Shown: positions 33,590 through 42,866, counted from the first letter of the stretch. The stretch is DNA of 64,000 nucleotides from JAAYLC01 sp964636665 (GCA_964636665.1 CAZWVT010000002.1:20445-84444), one strand, 5' to 3'. A program made the numbers and translations. Notes: generated by a model from the letters alone, not told the origin.

Positions 33590-33710
33590 TTTATCATCCT
33601 TTTTAAGATTATTAGAATCGAAATCGTTATATCAACCATAACAAGCTAAAAAAGATTAAGCGGCTATTAATCAGTACTTCTGTAAAGAGAATTGCAATGG
33701 TCTGAAAATA

Positions 33711-33750
33711 AAAAACTTTAGCAAAATGAAGGATTCGGCTAAAGTTTTTT
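33711..33750 (-). terminator. terminator after ndk
   Basis: Perfect 12-bp stem (33711..33722 with 33738..33749) ending in a T run on the minus strand. The remaining bases up to 33529 hold only the promoter above. Confidence 0.75.
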
Positions 33751-33774
33751 ATGAATATTGTGGAATGCTTCTAA

Positions 33775-34194
33775 TTAAAACATTTCTCTTCCTGCAAAAT
33801 GGAAAGCTCCTTCAATAGCTGCATTTTCGTCGCTGTCACTTCCGTGGATTGCATTTTCGCTGATGGAAGCGGCATACATTTTACGAATGGTTCCTTCGGC
33901 AGCTTCTTCAGGATTGGTAGCTCCGATTAATTTACGGAAATCTTCCACCGCATTTTCTTTTTCAAGAATCGCTGCGACAATCGGTCCGCGCGTCATATAT
34001 TCTACCAATTCGCCATAAAAAGGACGTTCTTTATGAACCGCATAGAATTCTTTCGCATCATCAATGGTTAATTGCGTCAGTTTCATAGCGACAATTCTAA
34101 ATCCGGCCTCGTTGATTTTTTCTAAAATAGCACCGATATGCCCTTTTTCAACGGCATCAGGTTTTAACATCGTAAATGTTCTGTTTGTTCTCAT
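33775..34194 (-). CDS. ndk: nucleoside diphosphate kinase
   Basis: 139 residues, standard length. It exchanges the gamma-phosphate between NTPs and NDPs through a phosphohistidine. The active-site His is in N-A-I-H-G-S-D-S, with T-F-T-M-L-K-P-D-A-V near the N-terminus (Lys binding ATP), R-P-F-Y, and the G-A-T-N-P-E-E-A loop. A TATTTTTG -7 box lies at 34211..34218, 17 bp before the ATG on the minus strand. It is a single-gene unit with its own terminator. Confidence 0.96.
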   Translation of the reverse strand: MRTNRTFTMLKPDAVEKGHIGAILEKINEAGFRIVAMKLTQLTIDDAKEFYAVHKERPFYGELVEYMTRGPIVAAILEKENAVEDFRKLIGATNPEEAAEGTIRKMYAASISENAIHGSDSDENAAIEGAFHFAGREMF

Positions 34195-34340
34195 TTTTTA
34201 ATTTTTTATGCAAAAATAGTATTTCAAATAAGATATGAAGAATATATTCTTAATTTATAAATCCCTAATTATTACGAATGATTTTTAAGTGGCTATTTTA
34301 TTTATAGAATAAATTCAATTTCTTGTATCTTCGCTTTCTT

Positions 34341-35363
34341 ATGGAGAAAAAACTCATCGAAAAAACGACTGCACTTTTAAGCAAACCTCAAAAAATTGTT
34401 ATTGTAGCACATCAAAATCCGGATGGCGATGCCATTGGCTCCTCGTTGGGATTGTATTTATTTTTAAAAAGCAATCCAAATCACAAGGTTTCGATAATTA
34501 TGCCCAATGATTTTCCTGATTTTTTAAAATGGATGCCGGCTGTGGAAGATATTTTGATTTTTGAGAAAAATAAAACAGAAGTTTCGCAGTTAATACACGA
34601 CGCAAGCTTGCTATTTACATTGGATTTCAATACTTTTAGTCGAACAAACGATATGGAGTCCGTATTGAGTTCAGCGGATGCAGATTTTATAATGATAGAC
34701 CATCACCAATCTCCGGACAATTATGCTTTGGTAACTTATAGCGATACCAAAATGAGTTCCACTTCCGAAATGGTGTATCATTTTATTCGAGCAATTGATA
34801 AAAATTTTAAGTTTACAAAAGAAATTGCAACCAATTTATACACCGGAATTATGACGGACACAGGATCTTTTCGTTATCCGTCCACGACTGCGGTCACTCA
34901 TCGGGTTTTGGCTGATTTAATCGATTCGGGAGCTCCCAATTCTTTTATCCACGAAAGTGTGTTTGATATCAATACGCCGGAAAGGATGAAACTGCTTGGA
35001 GTGGCATTAAATAACTTAAAAATATTACCGGAATATAAAACAGCTTATATTACCCTTTCACAAGATGAATTGGACAAACACGATTTTAAAAAAGGAGATA
35101 CTGAAGGATTTGTAAACTATGCACTTTCTGTTAAAAACATCATTTTTGCTGCGATGTTTATCGAAAGCAAACAAGAAGAAAGAATTAAAATATCTTTTAG
35201 AAGTAAAGGAAATTTTCACGTTAACGAATTTTCCGCAAATCACTTTAACGGCGGTGGTCATCTGAATGCTGCCGGAGGAAGAAGCACTGATTCTCTGGAA
35301 GATACCGTTTTCAAATTTATTCAGTTATTGAATCGATATAAAACACAATTAAATGAATCTTAG
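34341..35363 (+). CDS. nrnA: DHH-family phosphoesterase, NrnA-type oligoribonuclease/pAp phosphatase
   Basis: 340 residues from the ATG at 34341 (M-E-K-K-L-I-E-K), 18 bp inside the longest frame. Motifs: H-Q-N-P-D-G-D-A-I-G-S-S, the D-H-H-Q-S-P-D-N metal motif that names the family, and the C-terminal DHHA1 motif N-G-G-G-H-L-N-A-A-G-G. It degrades nano-RNAs and hydrolyses pAp in many Firmicutes and Bacteroidota; which activity dominates here is unknown. The stop overlaps the gldI start by 11 bp. Confidence 0.9.
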   Translation: MEKKLIEKTTALLSKPQKIVIVAHQNPDGDAIGSSLGLYLFLKSNPNHKVSIIMPNDFPDFLKWMPAVEDILIFEKNKTEVSQLIHDASLLFTLDFNTFSRTNDMESVLSSADADFIMIDHHQSPDNYALVTYSDTKMSSTSEMVYHFIRAIDKNFKFTKEIATNLYTGIMTDTGSFRYPSTTAVTHRVLADLIDSGAPNSFIHESVFDINTPERMKLLGVALNNLKILPEYKTAYITLSQDELDKHDFKKGDTEGFVNYALSVKNIIFAAMFIESKQEERIKISFRSKGNFHVNEFSANHFNGGGHLNAAGGRSTDSLEDTVFKFIQLLNRYKTQLNES

Positions 35364-35907
35364 TCGCTTAATTTTTCCGTTTCTTTTTATCGCCATCGTT
35401 TCTTGTGAAGGACAAGAACCGCGACATCCCATAAAACACCATTCCGGTAGTTTTATTAAAGAATCTGCGGTAAAAAATAAAGAAATCTATGAGAAAGAAC
35501 GAGCGTTTTTAGAAAATCTAATTGCTCAGGATTCTTCAACTAACTACATCGTTTCTGACCACGGATTCTGGTATTTTTATCACGTAAAAGATTCTACAAA
35601 TACAACAAATCCCGAATTGGGGGATCGTGTGCAATTTACTTATGACCTTCGCAACATTCGCGACGAAACCATTGTTTCAGAAGAAGAAAATGGAATTCAA
35701 GATTATACAATTGATCAAAGCAATCAAGATTTATTTTCGGGCATCCGAGAAGGACTGAAATTAATGAAAGAAGGTGAAAAAATCACCTTCCTTTTTCCAT
35801 CATACAAAGCTTATGGATATTATGGTTTGGCGAATAAAATCGGGTCGAATATTCCGATAAAAAGCACGGTTACTTTAATTTCAATTACAGAAAACAATCA
35901 AGATTAA
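35353..35907 (+). CDS. gldI: gliding-motility-associated FKBP-type prolyl isomerase lipoprotein GldI
   Basis: 184 residues with a lipoprotein signal (lipobox A-I-V-S-C, Cys18) and a C-terminal FKBP domain (G-D-R-V-Q-F-T-Y, then G-L-K-L-M-K-E-G-E-K and Y-G-Y-Y-G). GldI is a prolyl isomerase lipoprotein tied to gliding and type IX secretion in Flavobacterium johnsoniae; order nrnA-gldI-isomerase is typical of the order. Presence does not by itself prove gliding, as no other gld gene is in the window. It overlaps nrnA by 11 bp. Confidence 0.87.
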   Translation: MNLSRLIFPFLFIAIVSCEGQEPRHPIKHHSGSFIKESAVKNKEIYEKERAFLENLIAQDSSTNYIVSDHGFWYFYHVKDSTNTTNPELGDRVQFTYDLRNIRDETIVSEEENGIQDYTIDQSNQDLFSGIREGLKLMKEGEKITFLFPSYKAYGYYGLANKIGSNIPIKSTVTLISITENNQD

Positions 35908-35970
35908 GGGCTTTTCATCTTAATATATTTTTATTTTTACAATTCGTTATTTTATAAATCAAACATCCAA

Positions 35971-37071
35971 ATGAAAAAATTAAACATCTTATTCTTATTT
36001 ATTACGCTTCCCCTTTTGATTGCTTCCTGTCAGTCAAAACACGGAGACTTGCCGGACGGAGTATATGCCGAGTTTGAAACAAATCACGGAGATTTTGTCG
36101 CTAAATTATATCACGAAGCAACTCCGCTAACCGTGGCAAACTTTGTTTCTTTGGCAGAAGGTACAAACGGTTCTGTTGAAAGCACATTTACCGGAAAACG
36201 CTATTATGACGGTTTGACTTTTCATCGCATCATTTCAGATTTTATGATTCAGGGAGGTGACCCAGCCGGAAATGGAACAGGCGGTCCCGGATATACGTTT
36301 CCCGATGAATTTGTCGATACGTTACAATTTACCGGAAAAGGACAATTGGCAATGGCAAATGCCGGTCCGGCAACCAACGGAAGCCAGTTTTTTATTACAT
36401 TGAGAGAAACACCACATTTAAACAACAGACATACAATTTTTGGAGAAATCGTAAAAGGTCAAGAAGTTATAGATGCTCTTGGAGTTATCGAAACTGATGA
36501 CAGTGACAAACCGCTGAACGATGTCATTATTGAAAAAGTAAACATCATCAAAAAAGGAAATGTAAAAGTTCCTTATTTTACTGATGAAATGAAACGACTT
36601 GAAAACGAAAGAAAAGAACGTGAAGAAAAAATAGAAGAAATAGCACTTAGAAAATCCGAAGAACTTAAAAAATTAGAAACCGAAGCGGATTCTTTAGCTT
36701 CCGGCGTAAAAATTCATATTGTTCGCGATAGTGATGAAATAAAACCGGCACCAAGCGAACAAGTGCGTGTAAATTATGCAGGATACTTAACCAACGGTCG
36801 TCTTTTTGATACCAACCGATTGGATGTTGCAGAAATGTACTTGACTGTCGATGATATGCGTAAAGCAGGTGGAGGCTATTCTCCAATGCCTGTTGAATAC
36901 AGCATGAACGCCGGATTAATTCCGGGATTTAAGGAAGGAATGCTCCAAATGAACAAAGGCGATAAAGCAACGATTTTTATTCCTGCGCATTTAGCTTATG
37001 GTTCTCGCGGAGCTGCGGGTATTATTCCTCCAAATTCTCCTTTGGTTTTTGAATTGGAAATCGTGAAATAA
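35971..37071 (+). CDS. cyclophilin-FKBP fusion lipoprotein (dual-family immunophilin)
   Basis: 366 residues: lipobox L-I-A-S-C (Cys20), a cyclophilin domain (~30-195; F-H-R-I-I-x-x-F-M-I-Q-G-G-D and G-S-Q-F-F-I-T motifs), a charged coiled-coil linker (~200-240, K/E-rich), then an FKBP domain (~250-366; V-R-V-N-Y-A-G-Y-L-T-N-G, then G-M-L-Q-M-N-K-G-D and Y-G-S-R-G-A-A-G-I-I-P-P-N). Both isomerase folds look intact. Such dual immunophilins are known from a few bacteria including Flavobacterium and from some protozoa. It probably helps exported proteins fold in the periplasm. Convergent with pepD. Confidence 0.9.
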   Translation: MKKLNILFLFITLPLLIASCQSKHGDLPDGVYAEFETNHGDFVAKLYHEATPLTVANFVSLAEGTNGSVESTFTGKRYYDGLTFHRIISDFMIQGGDPAGNGTGGPGYTFPDEFVDTLQFTGKGQLAMANAGPATNGSQFFITLRETPHLNNRHTIFGEIVKGQEVIDALGVIETDDSDKPLNDVIIEKVNIIKKGNVKVPYFTDEMKRLENERKEREEKIEEIALRKSEELKKLETEADSLASGVKIHIVRDSDEIKPAPSEQVRVNYAGYLTNGRLFDTNRLDVAEMYLTVDDMRKAGGGYSPMPVEYSMNAGLIPGFKEGMLQMNKGDKATIFIPAHLAYGSRGAAGIIPPNSPLVFELEIVK

Positions 37072-37089
37072 CCATTTTTTCAAAAGCAT

Positions 37090-37155
37090 TTTTACACTTA
37101 ATAAAAGTGTAAAATAATTTCAAAATAAAACCCGAATTTTGGATTCGGGTTTTAT
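37090..37155. terminator. two back-to-back terminator hairpins between the isomerase gene and pepD
   Basis: Stem 1: TTTTACACTT with AAGTGTAAAA (37090..37114). Stem 2: AAAACCCGAAT with ATTCGGGTTTT (37127..37153), with T/A runs on both sides, so it can work in both directions. Confidence 0.75.
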
Positions 37156-37177
37156 TCATTTTAATATATAGTGAGAT

Positions 37178-38635
37178 TTAATGCGCTTCTTTTAATGGAA
37201 TGTTTTTGAGAATCTCCAGCACAAAATTCCAGTATTTCTGAGCTGAAGAAATACTGGCACGCTCGTCCGGAGAATGTGCTCCTTTGATGGTCGGACCAAA
37301 AGAAATCATATCAATTTCAGGATAATTCTGACCTAAAATTCCACATTCCAATCCTGCGTGACAAGCAGCGACATTTGCGCGTTCTCCATGCATTTTTTGA
37401 TAAATAGAATCTAATACTTTTAAAATGGGACTCTCCATATTGGGAGACCACCCGGGATAATCTCCGGAAAGTGAAACTTCATATCCCGCCAAATCAAATA
37501 CAGCAGAAAGTGTATTAATCATATCTTGTTTGGAGGATTCAACCGAACTTCGGGTTAAACACTCAATTTGAATATTCCCGTTTTCAACTTGAATTTTTGA
37601 AATATTATTTGAGGTTTCGACTAAGTTTTCAATATCCGGACTCATTCTGTAAACGCCGTTGTGCAAAGCTGTCATCACATTTAAAAACACCACTTGGCTA
37701 TCAGCATCCATCACTTTGGAATTTTCCGCAGCTTCTTTTTCAACTTCAAACGACAACTGAGGTTCCAGCGATTTGTATTCTTGAATAATATCTTTTTTTA
37801 TTTCCTCAACGACATCTAAAAATTGTTTTTCGGATGAAACAACGACCTTCGCATGACTTTCACGCGGAATCGCATTTCTCAAACCTCCTCCGTTTATTTG
37901 TACAATTTGCAACTGATTTTTTGCAGCCACAAGAATGCGGTTCATGATTTTATTGGCGTTGCCCAAACCTTTTATAATATCCATACCGCTGTGGCCGCCT
38001 TGCAGTCCTTTTACGTGAATTGAATATAAAATGCCATTTTCGACCTCATTTTGTTGATAATTTCCTTTTGCACCAACGTCAATTCCTCCGGCACATCCCA
38101 CTCCTATTTCATCATCTTCTTCTGTATCGAGATTCAATAAAATTTCACCTTTTAGCAAACCACCTTTTAATCCTTTTGCACCTGTCATTCCGGTTTCCTC
38201 ATCAATTGTAAACAGTGCTTCAATAGCCGGATGCGGAATGTCTTTACTGTCAAGAATTGCCATAATGGTAGCAACGCCTAATCCGTTGTCGGCTCCCAAT
38301 GTAGTTCCTTTGGCTCGAACCCAATCGCCGTCTATATACATCTCGATTCCCTGAGTATCAAAATCAAAATCGGTATCGTTGTTTTTTTGGTGAACCATAT
38401 CCAAATGACTTTGCATCACAATCATCTTTCTGTTTTCCATACCTTCGGTTGCGGGTTTTCTGATTATGACATTTCCTACATCGTCAACCAAAGTTTCCAA
38501 TCCAAGTTTTTCCCCGAAATCTTTCATAAATGCAATGACTCGTTCTTCTTTTTTCGAAGCACGAGGTACGGCATTTAAATCGGAAAAATGATTCCACAAT
38601 GCTTTTGGTTCTAATTGTCTTATTTCTTTATTCAT
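37178..38635 (-). CDS. pepD: aminoacyl-histidine dipeptidase (peptidase D, M20 family)
   Basis: 485 residues, the E. coli PepD length. Zinc ligands and active residues are visible in M-Q-S-H-L-D-M-V, L-G-A-D-N-G-L-G, D-E-E-T-G-M-T-G, H-S-G-M-D-I and C-H-A-G-L-E-C-G. It splits Xaa-His and other dipeptides in the cytosol. The start ATG lies at 38635. No neighbour on the same strand, so it is a single-gene unit. Confidence 0.95.
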   Translation of the reverse strand: MNKEIRQLEPKALWNHFSDLNAVPRASKKEERVIAFMKDFGEKLGLETLVDDVGNVIIRKPATEGMENRKMIVMQSHLDMVHQKNNDTDFDFDTQGIEMYIDGDWVRAKGTTLGADNGLGVATIMAILDSKDIPHPAIEALFTIDEETGMTGAKGLKGGLLKGEILLNLDTEEDDEIGVGCAGGIDVGAKGNYQQNEVENGILYSIHVKGLQGGHSGMDIIKGLGNANKIMNRILVAAKNQLQIVQINGGGLRNAIPRESHAKVVVSSEKQFLDVVEEIKKDIIQEYKSLEPQLSFEVEKEAAENSKVMDADSQVVFLNVMTALHNGVYRMSPDIENLVETSNNISKIQVENGNIQIECLTRSSVESSKQDMINTLSAVFDLAGYEVSLSGDYPGWSPNMESPILKVLDSIYQKMHGERANVAACHAGLECGILGQNYPEIDMISFGPTIKGAHSPDERASISSAQKYWNFVLEILKNIPLKEAH

Positions 38636-38861
38636 TCAATACTATTTTTGATTATTTAAGATTGACAAAGTTACCTTATCCTCCAGTGTTCTTAAAATTA
38701 TTATCGAAAATAAAATCTCTATAAATCAAATGTTTTATTTTATTCAATCTCAAAAACACACCTTTTTTAAATTTATCAAACCATAGAAAATCAATTGTTT
38801 AAATGTTGCACTTCGCTTTCTAAAAAAAAACTTAAAAGAAACCAAATCCAAAAAAAAATCC

Positions 38862-38869
38862 TATTTTTG
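38862..38869 (+). promoter_or_regulatory. -7 element of the metal-uptake locus
   Basis: TATTTTTG, exact TAnnTTTG. It lies inside the longest open frame, so translation must begin downstream, at the TTG of 38900 or ATG of 38942. Confidence 0.6.
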
Positions 38870-38899
38870 CAAGTTAACAAGCTGTTGGGACAGAATACA

Positions 38900-39271
38900 T
38901 TGAATAAAGACTTAAATATACACGGTCTAACGTATTTTTTAATGATACTGTATTTTATCGGTATCAGCCCATCTGTTGTTGTTCACAATCATCAGGAAAG
39001 CATCATCTCTTATGAATTAGCTTCAAATTGTGAAAAAGCTGTCTATTACGGCGAAACAGAAAAGGATTTACACCACGAAGAACACGTTTCTGCCACTCCC
39101 GAAGAATGTTCGATTTGCGATTTTCACATTGTAAAATCCCAGCTCCCTATTAATTTTTCCTTTGATTTTATAAACATTCTGAACAATTCTCGCAATTCCA
39201 ATTTCTATTTCGAGAATTTATGTTCAGTCACTCCACATCATTCTTTCAACAGGGGACCGCCTGTTGCTTAA
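38900..39271 (+). CDS. small exported Cys/His-rich protein, probably metal-binding
   Basis: 123 residues from a TTG at 38900 (an ATG at 38942 is the alternative; the frame upstream to 38795 precedes the promoter). A hydrophobic N-terminal segment (L-T-Y-F-L-M-I-L-Y-F-I-G) acts as signal or anchor. Then come V-H-N-H-Q-E, L-H-H-E-E-H, E-E-C-S-I-C-D-F-H and H-H-S-F-N, typical metal-binding clusters. I know no named family with certainty; small proteins of this kind sit in front of TonB-dependent receptors in Flavobacteria. Copper or zinc handling is inferred. The DUF4625 lipoprotein gene follows by 133 bp. Confidence 0.6.
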   Translation: MNKDLNIHGLTYFLMILYFIGISPSVVVHNHQESIISYELASNCEKAVYYGETEKDLHHEEHVSATPEECSICDFHIVKSQLPINFSFDFINILNNSRNSNFYFENLCSVTPHHSFNRGPPVA

Positions 39272-39404
39272 ATTTTTATCGCTTTAAAAGTTTTTATTCT
39301 GTCTAATAGAATAAAAACAAATGCAACAAACCTGTGAATTTACACCCTTTTAAATTCAATAAGTTTTGCATTAAAATTAATTATAACGTATAAAATTTAA
39401 GATT

Positions 39405-39821
39405 ATGAAAGCTATATATAAACTGCCCTTTCTTTTATGGGCAACAATATTTTTGGTATCCTGTGATAAAGACAACGATGATCAAGCGCACCTTCCTGTT
39501 ATTTCTGATTTAGAAATTGGACATGACAATAACAGAATCGGTTATGTCGATGAAGACCTACATATTGAAGCCGAAATTTTTGCTCCTAATAAAATAAAAA
39601 CCGTCGAAATATCCATCAGTCATAAAAACAATCCAAACGGTTGGAATGTTAACAAAGTTTACACCGAATTTGAAAATCTAATAAATACGGAGTTTCATGA
39701 ACATTTATATATTCCCTCAAGTGCATTATTAGGAAAATATGATTTTAATTTTAAAGTTACAGACCTAAGAGGATATGAATACATGATAAATGCAGATTTC
39801 ATAATAAGGGAAACACCGTAA
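39405..39821 (+). CDS. DUF4625 lipoprotein (first)
   Basis: 138 residues: lipobox L-V-S-C (Cys20), a D-K-D-N-D-D acidic stretch, then a single immunoglobulin-like beta domain (residues ~30-135) with H-N and D-E-D-L-H-I-E-A-E-I-F. DUF4625 proteins are small Bacteroidota surface or periplasmic lipoproteins of unknown role. This one stands between the Cys/His-rich protein and a second DUF4625 protein and TonB receptor, so it is likely part of the uptake system, perhaps substrate capture. The gene itself shows no copper motif beyond scattered His. Confidence 0.75.
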   Translation: MKAIYKLPFLLWATIFLVSCDKDNDDQAHLPVISDLEIGHDNNRIGYVDEDLHIEAEIFAPNKIKTVEISISHKNNPNGWNVNKVYTEFENLINTEFHEHLYIPSSALLGKYDFNFKVTDLRGYEYMINADFIIRETP

Positions 39822-39889
39822 TATTTAAAAATCAATTAAAACATTAAATAACGAATCAGTACAGTTTTGATTCAAACAAAAAATATAAA

Positions 39890-40354
39890 ATGAAAAAAAT
39901 CATATTTCTTTCTTTATCAGTTCTATTTTTTGCAGCTTGTGATAAGGAAGATTCAATCGACACAGAAAAGCCTGAAATCAACATTTCAATTCCGGGTGCT
40001 TTTCCGGTACAATGCAGTAAAATAAAAAAAGGTGAAACTTTTACTTTTCGTGCTGAATTTACAGACAATGAAGAATTAGGTTCGTTTGGAATTGATATCC
40101 ATCACAATTTCAACCATCATTCACACAGTACGGAAACAGAAAATTGCACAGAAAATGACGTAAAACAACCTGTTAATCCTTTTGTGCTTGTTGAAAACTA
40201 CAACATTCCCGCAGGATTAAAAAGTTATATCGCCGAAGTTGACATTTACGTTCCCGAAGATGTAGATACCGGAGATTATCATTTTCTGATTAAAGTGACG
40301 GATAAAGAAGGTTGGCAGTCAATCAGAGGATTAAGCATTGATATTGTTGAATAA
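39890..40354 (+). CDS. DUF4625 lipoprotein (second, His-rich)
   Basis: 154 residues: lipobox F-F-A-A-C (Cys17), then one beta domain of the same type as the preceding gene. It adds a histidine cluster I-H-H-N-F-N-H-H-S-H-S near residues 67-77 and a pair of cysteines (P-V-Q-C-S, E-N-C-T). The His-rich loop is a likely metal site. The stop is 1 bp before the ATG of the TonB-dependent receptor, so the two are coupled. Substrate choice (zinc, copper) is inference from histidines. Confidence 0.75.
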   Translation: MKKIIFLSLSVLFFAACDKEDSIDTEKPEINISIPGAFPVQCSKIKKGETFTFRAEFTDNEELGSFGIDIHHNFNHHSHSTETENCTENDVKQPVNPFVLVENYNIPAGLKSYIAEVDIYVPEDVDTGDYHFLIKVTDKEGWQSIRGLSIDIVE

Positions 40355-40355
40355 A

Positions 40356-42770
40356 ATGAAAACCATCAGGCATTTATTGCTTCTTTGCTTTACTTCAATT
40401 GGTGTTTTTGCAAATGCTCAATCGTATTTTTTAGAGGGAACAGTTACCAATGAATCCGGAATTCCATTACCGGAAGCAAGAATTTTTATTGAATCCATCG
40501 GACAAACTGCTACGACTGACGAACAAGGAAAATTTAGGTTTGACAGGCTTCCCAAAGGAGAATATAGTTTTATTGTCGTCGCTCTTGGGTATGACAATAA
40601 AATAATTAATTACTACCTAAATGAAAATACTGTTTTATCAGAACCGTGGATTATGGAACTTCCCGGTTTTGAACTTGAAAGCGTTCAAATTACCGGAACT
40701 CAAGAACCGCATCGGATTGAAAAGATAGAAACGATATCCACCGAAATAGTTCACAACGATTATATCCGGCAAAATTTAAGCGGAAGTTTGGTTCAAACTC
40801 TAGAAAAATTACCTGGAATTAAAAGTATGAGCATCGGCTCTTCCTCATCCAAACCACTTATTCGCGGACTTGGTTTCAATGAAGTTGCAGTAATCGAAGA
40901 CGGAATCAAGCACGAAGGTCAGCAATGGGGTGTGGATCACGGATTGGAAATCGATCAATTTAATGCTGAAACCGTTGAAATTTCCAGAGGTCCTGCTTCT
41001 TTTATGTATGGCTCGGATGCGGTTGGCGGAGTAATTGTCATAAATTCCACCAAAAGACCTTCAAGATTTTCATCCGGAGGAAGTTTTGACCTTATCGGAA
41101 AAACAAATAATATGCATTATGGAAGTTCACTGCATTTATATACACGCAAAGACAAATGGTTTGCAGATGGACGTTTAACCTATCACAATTATGGAGACTA
41201 CACAGTTCCTGCCGAGACGATTTATCCTTACAATTATTCGGTAACATTGCATAAAAACCGCGTACGAAATACGGCGGGACGAGAATTTCATAAATTTCTG
41301 CGTGCAGGATATATCGGCGAAAACTTTAATTCTGAAATTTATTTTACTAATTTCTACAATAAAAAAGGTTCATTTGCCAATGCCCACGGACTGGAACCGA
41401 TGAATGTCGATGAAGAAATGCACGATGCTTCCCGACGGGATATTTTATTGCCTTACGATATGGTTTCCCACACGAGAATAATCAATCGCACGGAATGGAA
41501 TATCGGAAATCATCAGTTGAAATTTGATTTGGGATTTCAAAACAATTTCAGGCAAGAATTCAGCCCATACATTGCTCACGGTTATATGCCGCCTACTTAT
41601 CCGGCCGATAGAAATGATTCTTCCGATTTGGAAATGGAATATCAAAAAAATGTTTATTCTCTCAACATTCGAGATAAAGTTGATTTGGACAGACACAGCT
41701 TGACTTATGGAATTAACGGAGAAATTCAGGAGAATAAAATAAAAGGTTGGGGCTTTCTAATTCCCGAGTTTAACAATTACAAAATTGGCGGATTTATATT
41801 CGATAAATGGGAAGTAAACAACAATTTTATGTTGTTGGGCTCCATTCGTTATGATTACGGAAAAATTGAAATTAAAGAATACCGCGATTGGTTTTCGAGT
41901 GAAATTTACCAAAATGGAAATAGCACATCAGAATACTTAATCCGTGCTCCGGAATTTAATAAGAATTTCCACAGTCTTACTTACTCTTTAGGTTTTGAAT
42001 ATAAGATTAATCCTCAATTTACATTTAGTTCTAATTTAGGAAAAGCTTTCCGTATGCCTGCCGCTCACGAATTGGCAGCAAACGGTGTAAATTACGATTA
42101 CTACCGATTTGAAAAAGGAAATACAAATCTAAATCCCGAAGAATCTTATCAAATGGATCTTGCTTTGGATTGGAACACTGAAAATTTGCATTTTCGAATC
42201 ACACCTTTTATAAATTATTTTGACAATTTTATTTATCTGAATCCAACCTCAAATTACGATACTTATTACGGTGCCGGAAATCAGATATTTGAATATACAC
42301 AAGCTCCTGTTTTCCGAACCGGAACAGAATTAGCCGGAGAAGTGACTATTAATCGATTTACAATTAGCGGAAATTTGGAATACGTTTACAGCCGACAAGT
42401 TTCAGGCGATAAAAAAGGATATACACTGCCTTTTACGCCTCCGTTATCCGGCCTTGTGGGCATTAATTATTCTCCGGATTTATTTACAGAATATTTGGAA
42501 AACAGTTATGTAAATTTAGAATCTCGAATTGCGGCAGCACAAAACAAAATTGTTCCTCCCGAAGAAGAAACGCCGGGTTATAATGTTTGGACCCTTTCTT
42601 TTGGAACCGGAATTAAAATGAAAAATTATGAAGTAATTCAAGTTAATTTGAGTGTCAATAATTTATTCAATCAAAAGTATTTTGACCATACCAATTATTA
42701 TCGTTTAATCCAATTGCCGGAACAAGGAAGAAACATTGTTTTGACTGTAAATGTTCCTTTTAATTTTTAA
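40356..42770 (+). CDS. TonB-dependent outer-membrane receptor with CarboxypepD-like domain
   Basis: 804 residues from the ATG at 40356 (the longer frame starts inside the preceding gene). Signal peptide (H-L-L-L-L-C-F-T-S-I-G-V-F-A), carboxypeptidase-regulatory-like beta-sandwich (~28-105), plug (~120-230; L-P-G-I-K-S-M, R-G-L-G-F-N-E-V-A-V-I-E-D-G) and beta-barrel ending N-V-P-F-N-F. The plug has H-E-G-Q-Q-W-G-V-D-H-G, histidines seen in metal-type receptors. It imports a substrate using TonB. No SusD partner is near, so polysaccharide is unlikely; operon mates point to metal. Confidence 0.9.
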   Translation: MKTIRHLLLLCFTSIGVFANAQSYFLEGTVTNESGIPLPEARIFIESIGQTATTDEQGKFRFDRLPKGEYSFIVVALGYDNKIINYYLNENTVLSEPWIMELPGFELESVQITGTQEPHRIEKIETISTEIVHNDYIRQNLSGSLVQTLEKLPGIKSMSIGSSSSKPLIRGLGFNEVAVIEDGIKHEGQQWGVDHGLEIDQFNAETVEISRGPASFMYGSDAVGGVIVINSTKRPSRFSSGGSFDLIGKTNNMHYGSSLHLYTRKDKWFADGRLTYHNYGDYTVPAETIYPYNYSVTLHKNRVRNTAGREFHKFLRAGYIGENFNSEIYFTNFYNKKGSFANAHGLEPMNVDEEMHDASRRDILLPYDMVSHTRIINRTEWNIGNHQLKFDLGFQNNFRQEFSPYIAHGYMPPTYPADRNDSSDLEMEYQKNVYSLNIRDKVDLDRHSLTYGINGEIQENKIKGWGFLIPEFNNYKIGGFIFDKWEVNNNFMLLGSIRYDYGKIEIKEYRDWFSSEIYQNGNSTSEYLIRAPEFNKNFHSLTYSLGFEYKINPQFTFSSNLGKAFRMPAAHELAANGVNYDYYRFEKGNTNLNPEESYQMDLALDWNTENLHFRITPFINYFDNFIYLNPTSNYDTYYGAGNQIFEYTQAPVFRTGTELAGEVTINRFTISGNLEYVYSRQVSGDKKGYTLPFTPPLSGLVGINYSPDLFTEYLENSYVNLESRIAAAQNKIVPPEEETPGYNVWTLSFGTGIKMKNYEVIQVNLSVNNLFNQKYFDHTNYYRLIQLPEQGRNIVLTVNVPFNF

Positions 42771-42810
42771 TAAAATTCAATTTGATATGTTAATGATGAT
42801 TGAATTTTAT
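42770..42810 (+). terminator. terminator after the TonB receptor
   Basis: Perfect 12-bp inverted repeat (42770..42781 with 42799..42810); AT-only stem of moderate strength, followed by an A-rich stretch and a smaller GTCTTT-ATTA-AAAGAC hairpin. Confidence 0.55.
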
Positions 42811-42837
42811 AAAAGTCTTTATTAAAAGACGAATCTT

Positions 42838-42845
42838 TATCTTTG
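42838..42845 (+). promoter_or_regulatory. kdsA -7 element
   Basis: TATCTTTG, an exact TAnnTTTG box, 22 bp before the kdsA ATG. Confidence 0.6.
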
Positions 42846-42866
42846 TTTCTCTAAAACGCATTAAAA

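Noticed and set aside
38795..38899. N-terminal extension of the Cys/His-rich protein
   Set aside because: It contains the TATTTTTG promoter and a low-complexity Lys-rich translation; translation must begin after it.
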